Shown: positions 46,005 to 52,427 of the stretch, one piece after another
How positions within the stretch are numbered: the first letter of the stretch is position 1
Layout: every line of letters begins with the position of its first letter
Origin: Thermodesulfovibrionales bacterium
GTDB lineage: Bacteria; Nitrospirota; Thermodesulfovibrionia; Thermodesulfovibrionales; SM23-35
Direction: 5' to 3'
NCBI GenBank assembly: GCA_031082155.1
Contig: JAVHLL010000004.1
Span: 50,332-114,331 of the forward strand
Length of the DNA: 64,000 nucleotides
Program-made: the position numbers and the translations under genes
The notes under the pieces: generated by a model
The model's database searches: none
What the model saw: only the letters and a program-made list of their open reading frames with translations
What the model was told of the DNA's origin: nothing

Positions 46005-46145
46005 TCCATTGCCCTTCCAAATGCCTACGAGGTTAGCTGTCGGGCTCGGGCTTGGAAGTGCCCTATTCCCGGTGATTCCGGGAAATACGCCCCATATTCC
46101 GGGTCCCCCGTATCCATTCTTTGAATGGATTTCGGCTGCTCTTTG
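46005..46145 (-). promoter_or_regulatory. ydaO-yuaA class c-di-AMP riboswitch aptamer
   Basis: The minus strand contains the family core in order: GCCGAAA near 46136, ACGGGGGACCC near 46110, GGGGCGTATTTCCCGG near 46095, and GAGCCCGACAGCTAACCTCG with GTAGGC at 46043-46023. These are the conserved blocks of the ydaO riboswitch, which binds two c-di-AMP molecules. It lies about 80-200 bases before the second kup gene, with a terminator in between. Potassium transporters are a classic target of this RNA. Confidence 0.95.
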
Positions 46146-46150
46146 ATTTT

Positions 46151-46179
46151 ACCTTATTCCTGACAGAGCAGATTGTCAA
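46151..46179 (-). promoter_or_regulatory. Promoter of the riboswitch-kup transcript
   Basis: TTGACA (46179-46174), a 17-base spacer, then a weak -10 TAAGGT (46156-46151), just upstream of the aptamer. The -35 is perfect, the -10 is poor. Confidence 0.55.
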
Positions 46180-46273
46180 GAGGTTTTTACCTCATCTGCA
46201 TTGAATCTCCTTCCCCCGCCGTTTCTATTACGTGCCTGCTATTTCCATCCGGGATTTTTTCCTTTGTAGTAAA

Positions 46274-46912
46274 TCATAAAGTTTTTTCCGCCGATATTAC
46301 AACAAATAATCCCTCTCCATGTCCTTCTCTTACCGGCTCTAAAGCAGTTATTTTGTCCGGTTTCTGGAAGATTGTTTGCAGGATATGAATATGATTGTAT
46401 CCCAATATCCTCAGCCATTCCACAACCTGCTTGACTGAATAAAATTCTGCATACTCATAAAACTTGCTGCTCTTTTTTTTAGAGTCATATTCCTTACCAG
46501 GAGGACTGTCTTCATCAAGCATACCGATAATTATTTTTCCTGACGGGCGAAGAATTCTTCTTATTTCCCTTAAAGCTTGCAACGGATCATTAAGAAAGCA
46601 GATTGTTGTGACCATTAACGCAAAATCAAATGCGCTATCATCGAATGGCAGATTCTCTGCTTTGGATTCATATACAGTAATTCCTCTGCTTCTTGCAATT
46701 TCAGCCATTGTTTCTGAAGGTTCAACGCCGATGGTTATACCGAAAAGGACTGAAAACCTTCCTGTCCCTGTTCCTATTTCAATACCCTTTCCAGCCTGAG
46801 GCAATACAATTTTCACTGCCTGTACTTCTGATCGATAAACCCAAGGATGGACATCGAACCATTCATCATACTCTTCGGCATATTTATCAAATACATTAAT
46901 CTTGTCCATCAT
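46274..46912 (-). CDS. SAM-dependent class I methyltransferase
   Basis: 212 aa from the ATG at 46912, seven bases after GAGGA. The frame extends to 46945 inside the previous gene. Motif I 'GKGIEIGTGTGRFSVLFG' (about residue 40-57) binds SAM, 'GVEPSETMAEIARSRG' and 'AENLPFDDSAFDFALMVTTICF' are motifs II and III/post I. The type-11 (UbiE-like) fold does not tell the acceptor. As last gene of the ArsR-led selenoprotein operon, a metalloid or thiol acceptor is a possibility, but this is only inference. Confidence 0.85.
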   Translation of the reverse strand: MMDKINVFDKYAEEYDEWFDVHPWVYRSEVQAVKIVLPQAGKGIEIGTGTGRFSVLFGITIGVEPSETMAEIARSRGITVYESKAENLPFDDSAFDFALMVTTICFLNDPLQALREIRRILRPSGKIIIGMLDEDSPPGKEYDSKKKSSKFYEYAEFYSVKQVVEWLRILGYNHIHILQTIFQKPDKITALEPVREGHGEGLFVVISAEKTL

Positions 46913-46922
46913 ATTGATTTCC

Positions 46923-47651
46923 TCAGGAAATATTTCCGGCATCACCGCTGGACTTTTTCATTCTGGATCGGTACAAAGCTATCAGTTTCTTTATCATTAT
47001 GGGAAAAATTCCAATCAGTGCAAAAGAGATGATTAGGCCTGGGGAGAGAATACCTTTGACAGACTCAATCTTTGCCAGTTCTTTTCCCGCGTTCACAAAC
47101 ACCATTGTTCCGGGCAACATCCCTATCTGTGATACCCAATAGAATTTGAAAAAGGACATTTTCGTCAGCCCCATAGCAAGGTTGATCAGCCAGAAAGGGA
47201 ATATCGGAATCAACCGCAGGGTGAACAGATAGAACGCCCCTTCTTTTTCAATCCCTTTATTGACCTTCGCAATCTTCTCGCCGAATTTATTCTGTATCCA
47301 GTCCCTTAAAAGAAACCGGGAAACAAGGCATGCCAATGTAGCGCCGATAGTGCTTGCGAAAGAAACCACAATTGTCGCTGTCCAGAAACCGAATAGTGCG
47401 CCTCCGGCAATACCCAGGGGAGAAGCGCCCGGCAGGGAAAGTGAGGTTGTAAGGACGTAAATAAGAAAATAGCCGGTAATTACCATAAACCTGTGGTTTG
47501 CATAGAGGGACTTAAGCGAATCCAGCGATCCCTTTAAATACGAAAGGGTGAGATATTGGTCGAGGTGAAACATCTTAACCGCCACAATTAATCCGACAAT
47601 ACTAATCAGGATAATTATTTTCTTTCGCTTCATTTCCGAATCATTCTCCAA
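46923..47651 (-). CDS. TVP38/TMEM64 (DedA-like) inner membrane protein
   Basis: 242 aa, about six hydrophobic segments. The central 'LSLPGASPLGIAGGALFGFWTATIVVSFASTIGATLACLVSRFL' region (cited in parts) and 'RLIPIFPFWLINLAMGLTKM' are the SNARE-associated/VTT domain motifs. VTT proteins move or scramble lipids; some are found with mercury and other metal detoxification genes. It overlaps the DsbD-fusion stop by 11 bases, and the methyltransferase follows after 10, so it belongs to the same operon. Confidence 0.9.
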   Translation of the reverse strand: MENDSEMKRKKIIILISIVGLIVAVKMFHLDQYLTLSYLKGSLDSLKSLYANHRFMVITGYFLIYVLTTSLSLPGASPLGIAGGALFGFWTATIVVSFASTIGATLACLVSRFLLRDWIQNKFGEKIAKVNKGIEKEGAFYLFTLRLIPIFPFWLINLAMGLTKMSFFKFYWVSQIGMLPGTMVFVNAGKELAKIESVKGILSPGLIISFALIGIFPIMIKKLIALYRSRMKKSSGDAGNIS

Positions 47652-49374
47652 ACGCCCTTTTCATTCTTGGCAGAAATTCTTTTCCCGGAACATAGTCTAC
47701 AATCTGTAATTCCTTGATTTCATTTCCACCATCATCAAGGAATATAACAGTCGGGACACCCTTAACATCGTATTTTTTCAGCAGTTGCAGAACATCCGGA
47801 TTGGCCTCTTTTGTCAGATTAACTTTTATCATACTGAATTTTGCAGATTCTTTCACTACATCCTTATCATGGAATGTCTTTTTGTCCAGTTCACGACAGG
47901 GCGTGCACCAGTCTGCGTAAAAGTCAATGATTATCGGTTTTTTGGCAGCTATTGCTTTTGTATACGTTTCCTGAGAATATGGTTGCCAGGATACCCCTGG
48001 TCCCCGTAAGAAGACAGATCCTGCAAGGAATAGAGATAATCCTATTGCAAAAACACCGGCGGTTCTTTTTATTATGACGAAAGTCCGCAGGGTTTTGCCT
48101 GTTTGGCTTATAAAACCCAGATGAACTCCTGAAGCCAAAGCAATTAATGCCAGCATGTAAGTTCCGGCATCATGCCATGGGAACAACGGTCTTATAAAAT
48201 ATACAGCCATGGCAAGCATGATCCATCCGAACAAAGTTCTGATCCAAATCAACCACTCACCTGAGCTTGGGAGCTTGCTCAGATTTCCGGCAAAGAGAGA
48301 CAGAATAAAAAGCGGCAATCCGAGACCAATGCTTAGAGTAAAGAATATAAGAAAACCGTACAGAGGGTCTCCCTTCTGCGCAACCATGGTCAAAAGACCT
48401 ATAATGAATGGCCCGATACAGGGTGCAGCAACGATACCGAGTGTCAGTCCCATAAAGAGTGATTGTGCATAACCTGTATGAGATTTTGATACGGCGGAAC
48501 TCAGGAAACCTGGCAATCTCAGTTCCCATAATCCGAAGAAGTTGAGCGCCATGAGGAGCAGTACAGATGCAACAAAAATAAGCACGGCAGGATGCTGGAG
48601 AAACGAGCCCATGAGTTTCCCGGTGAAAGCTGCCGAGACACCAATGGCAGAGTTCATGACCGAAAGTCCAAGAATATAGAGAAGGCCATGCAGAATAAGA
48701 TACCCCTGGCGTTCACCCGTTTCACTCCTGCCGCCAAAATATGAAGCGGTAATCGGAATGAGTGGGTAAACACAGGGAGTCAGATTGAGAGCGATGCCTC
48801 CTAAAAACACTCCGAGGAGTGTCAGAATCAACCCTGTTCCAATAACGGTCGAAATGCCTTGTCCTTCGGACACTCCATAAGACGCACGTCCTGCCTCAAT
48901 AGGCAAGCCCATCTCCTTCCACGTCGGAAGTCCCTGAGCAAATCGGTATACATTTTTATATCCGAGTTTTACAGCCAACCTGGCTGCACCGTGACTTCGC
49001 ACTCACGTGAGACCGTCTCAGTAAAAAATTACTTTTTTGTTTTTGTCAGTACCGAGGACTTTTTTCATATCCGATCGTGTCATGGGAGAGTATTGATTCC
49101 ACCATGTGGGGGCAAAATCAATATGCGACGATCCCTTTATATGCTGCATCTGATATGACCACTCCTGTCTTGTATCGACAAGAAGGAATGCTGCTGAATC
49201 TTGCAGATATTCCTTCCCGAGTTCCTCAGGCGTGACAAGATGATACCCTCCCTTTTTTGCCTCAGCAACGACCTTGTCCCAGGCACGTACTTCATTCTGA
49301 CTATCTGATTGTGCTGGACCAGTATAACTCATAAAAAAGAAGAATAATAAACTTATGTACATTATTTTTTTCAT
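47641..49374 (-). CDS. Rhodanese-DsbD-thioredoxin fusion with two in-frame UGA codons (predicted selenoprotein)
   Basis: 577 aa if both UGA codons (49020-49018 and 49005-49003) are read as selenocysteine. The ATG at 49374 follows GGAGG by 10 bases and starts a signal peptide. Residues about 25-165 form a rhodanese domain: 'LLVDTRQEWSYQMQHIKGSSHI', then 'KVIFY-U-DGLT-U-VRSHGAARLA', where U119 and U124 replace the two Cys of the active-site loop. A DsbD-type transmembrane domain follows (about 175-430; Cys201 in 'NLTPCVYP', Cys319 in 'AAPCIGPF'), then thioredoxin (WCTPC, Cys490 and Cys493). Electrons would pass from cytoplasmic thioredoxin through DsbD to the outer domains. Without recoding the gene gives a truncated rhodanese and an orphan DsbD. 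Confidence 0.85.
48970..48988 (-). promoter_or_regulatory. SECIS-like hairpin for the second UGA (Sec124)
   Basis: On the minus strand UGCAGCCA (48988-48981), loop GGU (48980-48978) and UGGCUGUA (48977-48970) form an 8-bp stem with one G-U pair. The loop starts 26 bases from the U of the UGA at 49005, and begins GG, as in bacterial SECIS elements. Confidence 0.8.
48990..49007 (-). promoter_or_regulatory. SECIS-like hairpin for the first UGA (Sec119)
   Basis: CGUGA (49007-49003) pairs with UCACG (48994-48990) around loop GUGCGAAG. The loop starts 19 bases from the U of the UGA at 49020 and begins with G. The second UGA is itself part of the stem, so the two hairpins sit back to back. Confidence 0.6.
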
Positions 49375-49399
49375 AACATCTGTGCCTCCTTTGTCTCCT

Positions 49400-49651
49400 C
49401 TAAGACCGCTTTTCGATAACCGCTTTTTCAACATCTTCAAATGTAGCTTCGCTGCCGAGTATTTTGTCATCAACAGCTATGTTGGGGGGTTTAATGGCAT
49501 CTCCCTTATGACCAAATCCTAGTAAACCGGAATAAACGGTTTCCACTTCTACATCATCGGGGTATTTTTCTTTGACTCTCCCGGCCAAAGCACAGAGATT
49601 TGTTCAACGTTTTCCGGCAGGCCGGTTGGAATAAATTGTTACTTTCACCAT
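49400..49651 (-). CDS. Small thioredoxin-like protein with in-frame UGA (predicted selenoprotein, SaoT-like)
   Basis: 83 aa if the UGA at 49606-49604 (codon 16) is selenocysteine. The ATG at 49651 has an excellent AAGGAGGTG site, so translation surely starts here, upstream of the UGA. The protein reads 'VKVTIYSNRPAGKR-U-TNLCALAGRVKEKYP': a first beta strand, then a U-x3-C redox motif and helix, as in a thioredoxin/glutaredoxin fold, and later the cis-Pro 'KPPNIAVDDKIL'. It resembles small (seleno)proteins that I recall being named SaoT; this needs an HMM check. The hairpin after the UGA (loop GGCCG about 21 bases on) is weak. It lies 25 bases before the rhodanese-DsbD gene. Confidence 0.75.
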
Positions 49652-49690
49652 AACAATTCACCTCCTTTTCATAAAAATTTATTACGAAGT

Positions 49691-50479
49691 TTAGTGACCT
49701 GTCAGCACCTGATACCACATCCTTAGTCCGGTTATTGCTATTATGATTGCGATGAAAAACCGCAAGTATTTCGTGTTGGTCTTTTTGCTGATCTTCCCGC
49801 CTATCTGAGCGCCTGGTATTGTGCCGATAACCAGAGCTATCGCATAGGGCCAGATTATCTGTCCAGTTGCCATCTTTCCGATGGTGCCAGTGATCGCTCC
49901 AAGTAATACGATACCCAGGGTGCTCCCAATCACAATTCTCGTCGGGATATTAAGGAGATATATCATCGCCGGGATGTAGATAAAAGCGCCGGGTGCCCCT
50001 ACCATTCCGCCGAAACTTCCAATCAGCAGGCTCACCCCCACCGCAAGAGGCTTTTTATAGACAAGCTCATCTGGAGAGATATCTTCCCCTTGTTCGCGCT
50101 TTGGAATAAACATAGCAACAGCGGCTATAACAGCCATAGACGCGAATATTGCAAGCAAAAAATCGCTCTTTGTCTGCTTCGAAAAAATAGATCCTGCCAA
50201 ATTACCAGCTGCATTGGCTATACCCATATACAGCAGAAGAGACTTGCTGACAAAACGATTTTTGTTATGCACGATGACCCCTGAAAGGGATGCAGAAAGA
50301 ACCTGGACCATGCTGACCGCAGCCACCTGCTTCATGTCAAGTTGTCCGACACCAAGCAAGGGAGGCACGTAGAGGAGCAGGGGTATCATGAAAATTGCTC
50401 CGCCGAGTCCAAGAAGACCGGAGAGAAATCCGCCGCCTAATCCAAGGAATAAAAGCGTTATAAGAAAAGGAACGTCCAC
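49691..50479 (-). CDS. Sulfite exporter TauE/SafE family permease
   Basis: 262 aa with about eight transmembrane segments. The two glycine-rich repeats 'GLGGGFLSGLLGLGGAIFMIPLL' (read in part) and 'GSFGGMVGAPGAFIYIPAMI' mark the TauE/SafE (DUF81) family, and 'GTIPGAQIGGKI' is the usual C-terminal motif. Members export sulfite, sulfoacetate or other small oxyanions and thiol compounds. It follows the DsrE-like gene by 8 bases and precedes the UGA-containing thioredoxin-like gene by 39 bases, so it probably moves the substrate or product of this system. Confidence 0.92.
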   Translation of the reverse strand: MDVPFLITLLFLGLGGGFLSGLLGLGGAIFMIPLLLYVPPLLGVGQLDMKQVAAVSMVQVLSASLSGVIVHNKNRFVSKSLLLYMGIANAAGNLAGSIFSKQTKSDFLLAIFASMAVIAAVAMFIPKREQGEDISPDELVYKKPLAVGVSLLIGSFGGMVGAPGAFIYIPAMIYLLNIPTRIVIGSTLGIVLLGAITGTIGKMATGQIIWPYAIALVIGTIPGAQIGGKISKKTNTKYLRFFIAIIIAITGLRMWYQVLTGH

Positions 50480-50487
50480 ATTACACC

Positions 50488-50814
50488 TTAGAAGCAGACA
50501 AGCTTGTCGCTCGTCATAACCATTTCATACAAGTCTTTCTGGCTGCCTTTACGGCAGACATCATTCTCTTCCAGTCCCCTGAACCCGAGACACTTGCCGC
50601 ACGCAAGCAATTTGCCGTCGCTCAGGACAAATGTTTTCGCCAGCTCTTTGATATTGAACTTCTCTGAATCACAGCTTTCATATTCGACAGCCTTTGCATG
50701 CATAAAAATTGATACTTCGTCGTTCACGTTTGTGTTGAGACAGAGATTCGCAAAGCGAAAGGCGTTCCAGATTATTTCTGCGTCACCGGTTGAAATAAGA
50801 ATACCGATTTTCAT
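50488..50814 (-). CDS. DsrE-related sulfur-carrier-like protein
   Basis: 108 aa. The fold pattern 'KIGILISTGDAEIIWNAFRFANLCLN', 'VSIFMHAKAVEY' and a C-terminal 'LLACGKCLGFRGLEENDVC' is that of DsrE/DsrF-like proteins, with a CxxC in the position where the active Cys is found. Such proteins bind persulfides and pass sulfur between partners in the cytoplasm. It lies 32 bases after the ArsR gene and 8 before the TauE gene. I recall DsrE-related members (SaoD) in selenoprotein neighbourhoods, to be confirmed. Confidence 0.8.
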   Translation of the reverse strand: MKIGILISTGDAEIIWNAFRFANLCLNTNVNDEVSIFMHAKAVEYESCDSEKFNIKELAKTFVLSDGKLLACGKCLGFRGLEENDVCRKGSQKDLYEMVMTSDKLVCF

Positions 50815-50846
50815 TTCATCCTCCTTACTGTGTATAAAAGCAAAAA

Positions 50847-51188
50847 CTATCTTTTCCGTTCTCCCGGATATACCCCCTTTTTCGTAACAGGACAGCAGGC
50901 TGGTCTGGGGAGGGATTCATAGTAATCCTTACGGAGCAACTCAAGAAGATCAGGGATCAGGGGATGCACAAGAAAATAGCATCTGAGTCTTCCATCCATA
51001 TAATAGTCAACAACTCCAAAATGCCTGAGTAGTGTAAGATGCTGGGATATATTCGGTTGTCGTATCTCAAGAAATTCCTCAAAATCACTTACACATTTCA
51101 CCCCCTTTACCAGTTCTTCAAGAATTTTGATTCTGACGGGGTGGGAAATAACCTTTAGAAGCTCTACCTTCTGGCCCAATGAAAGCAT
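50847..51188 (-). CDS. ArsR/SmtB family transcriptional regulator
   Basis: 113 aa from the ATG at 51188, five bases after AGGAGG; the GTG at 51194 overlaps that site and is rejected. Winged helix: 'KVISHPVRIKILEELVKGVKCVSDFEEFLEIRQPNISQHLTLLRHFGVV' (cited in parts) with the recognition helix 'RQPNISQHLTLLRH'. One Cys in helix 3 ('GVKCVSD') and a vicinal pair near the end ('RPACCPVT') could sense a metal(loid), a persulfide or redox state. It is the first gene of the selenoprotein operon and has a dyad on its own promoter, so it very likely represses the operon. Confidence 0.92.
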   Translation of the reverse strand: MLSLGQKVELLKVISHPVRIKILEELVKGVKCVSDFEEFLEIRQPNISQHLTLLRHFGVVDYYMDGRLRCYFLVHPLIPDLLELLRKDYYESLPRPACCPVTKKGVYPGERKR

Positions 51189-51204
51189 TGGCACCTCCTG
51201 TTAC

Positions 51205-51250
51205 ATATATTCTTATTTTTGAATATATTAATATTTGAATATTTTGTCAA
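51205..51250 (-). promoter_or_regulatory. ArsR-controlled promoter and operator of the selenoprotein operon
   Basis: TTGACA (51250-51245), 17-base spacer, TATATT (51227-51222). A perfect dyad ATATATTC-N8-GAATATAT (51205-51228) covers the -10 box, and a second inverted repeat AATATT-TG-AATATT (51230-51243) lies in the spacer. AT-rich dyads of this type bind ArsR/SmtB repressors. Confidence 0.85.
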
Positions 51251-51491
51251 GATAAATTTTATCTTAGGCTGTCCACTCTAACCTGTCACTTTGGTATAAA
51301 GCGGTGAGTTCGTTCCATGAGCAACCGGAAGGACACCTGGTTGAGAGTATTCCCATCGAGGATATAAGAAAAAAGGCTTGCTTCTTTTATATAATAGAAA
51401 AGTAAAGGGGAAAGCATGAATTTTCTGTGTGCTCAAAAAATTTGGCCGGGCTTTCTCTCTATCTTGTCAGCGGTAAAGGAGGAAGGCATTT

Positions 51492-51983
51492 ATGTTTCCG
51501 GGAATGTATCATAACACCAAGGTCTTGTGGTATTCTCTGATTCTTGTAATAGTATTCTTCCCTCTCTTCGCACGGGCAGAACCTGACAGAGCGCTTTCAT
51601 CCGGCGAAACCCTCTATGTCCCTATCTATTCAAATGTCTATGCCGGGCCGAAAGGAAACCCGTTCCAGCTTGCAACAATGTTAAGCATCCATAATATAGA
51701 CCCCAAATACTCATTCACCTTACTGAAAGTGGATTATTATGATTCGAGCGGTAAATTTATCGAGAGCTATGTAAAAAAACCGTTAGTCCTGAAACCATTT
51801 GCTCATACCTTCTTCTACCTCAAAGAATATGATACGAGAGGAGGACCAGGCGCAAATTTCCTGGTGAAATGGCGTGCGGAGAAAAACATCAACCAACCGA
51901 TTGTGGAAGCGCTTATGCTTGACACAAGGGCAGGGGTGTCTTTCAGTTCAACAGGCAAGGCAATTACCGAACACGACAACTGA
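51492..51983 (+). CDS. DUF3124 family exported protein
   Basis: 163 aa. Signal peptide ending 'LFARA' near residue 29, then a DUF3124 domain: 'SSGETLYVPIYSNVYAGPKGNP', 'LATMLSIHNIDPKYSFTLLKVDYYDS' and 'FLVKWRA' near the end (quoted in parts). The family is a beta-sandwich periplasmic protein of unknown function. The ATG at 51492 follows AAAGGAGGAAGG. It reads toward the UGA-containing cytochrome gene but is separated from it by hairpins and a sigma-54 promoter, so the two are probably separate transcripts. Confidence 0.85.
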   Translation: MFPGMYHNTKVLWYSLILVIVFFPLFARAEPDRALSSGETLYVPIYSNVYAGPKGNPFQLATMLSIHNIDPKYSFTLLKVDYYDSSGKFIESYVKKPLVLKPFAHTFFYLKEYDTRGGPGANFLVKWRAEKNINQPIVEALMLDTRAGVSFSSTGKAITEHDN

Positions 51984-52335
51984 ACCGTGATAGGAATACT
52001 CTTGCATGAGAGTGCGATCACTCTTCCAGTTAACGGGAGAACTCCTTCGGATGGGAGTTCTTTGAAGTCCTCCGGAAATCGGTTTCGGTATCTTCTTCCC
52101 TGACATGGAACCATTGTATCTTTTGCACTTTGATAAATCCAAAACCGGCTTGTTTATCCCGGTTTTCATGCTTATCCATTCATATGTACACAGATAAATA
52201 CGGCAGATTAAGTATTTCGTAGTCAGTTGATGAATAAAAAGTATTACCGGGCAATTTGTCCGGGGAAAAGGCGATTTGCCGCACTTCTTTACTCATTAGA
52301 TTCCCGGGAATTAAGCAAAATCAATCGGTTACTCA
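51984..52335 (+). other. Intergenic region with hairpins between DUF3124 and cytochrome genes
   Basis: Two hairpins follow the DUF3124 gene: AGAGTG/CACTCT at 52009-52024 and AGAACTCC/GGAGTTCT at 52038-52061 with TTT after it. A third lies at 52141-52166. Between 52250 and 52335 there is a perfect 12-bp palindrome ATTCCCGGGAAT (52300-52311), centred about 55 bases before the expected sigma-54 start site, and a shorter GGCGATTTGCC repeat. These could bind an activator. No coding frame looks real. Confidence 0.5.
52141..52166. terminator. Hairpin AAAACCGG/CCGGTTTT
   Basis: A perfect 8-bp stem (52141-52148 with 52159-52166) ending in TTTT on the plus strand and preceded by AAAA, so it could end transcription in either direction. 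It lies about 160 bases after the DUF3124 stop and insulates the sigma-54 promoter downstream. Confidence 0.6.
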
Positions 52336-52351
52336 TGGCACCTTGTTTGCT
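52336..52351 (+). promoter_or_regulatory. Sigma-54 promoter of the selenoprotein cytochrome
   Basis: TGGCAC-CTTGT-TTGCT matches the -24/-12 consensus, with GG and GC at the invariant spacing. Transcription would start near 52362, giving a leader of about 65 bases to the ATG at 52428. rpoN itself is in the window at 4160-5602. A bound enhancer protein would be needed; none is encoded nearby. Confidence 0.85.
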
Positions 52352-52427
52352 TATACAGCAGCACCGGGTGATATCGTATGCCGCCAGGTTAAAGATCACT
52401 TAAGTAACCTAAAAAAGGAGGTATTTG

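Noticed and set aside
47641..49473. Explanation of the rhodanese/DsbD pair as a pseudogene or two separate genes
   Set aside because: Both TGAs sit at conserved active-site Cys positions, hairpins at SECIS spacing follow, the DsbD part has no ribosome binding site or signal of its own, and two more UGA genes lie next to it. A decayed gene would not show this pattern.
49321..49473. Longer N-terminus of the rhodanese gene starting at 49473
   Set aside because: It lies in front of the GGAGG site and the signal peptide and overlaps the end of the SaoT-like gene; the ATG at 49374 fits better.
51981..52100. Further UGA readthrough at the end of the DUF3124 gene
   Set aside because: The protein is already of family length, and the sequence after the TGA has no conserved pattern or SECIS-like hairpin at the right place.
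52170..52335. Riboswitch (for example GEMM/c-di-GMP type) upstream of the cytochrome
   Set aside because: Palindromes are present, but no conserved riboswitch core could be matched, and the region lies upstream of the sigma-54 start site.
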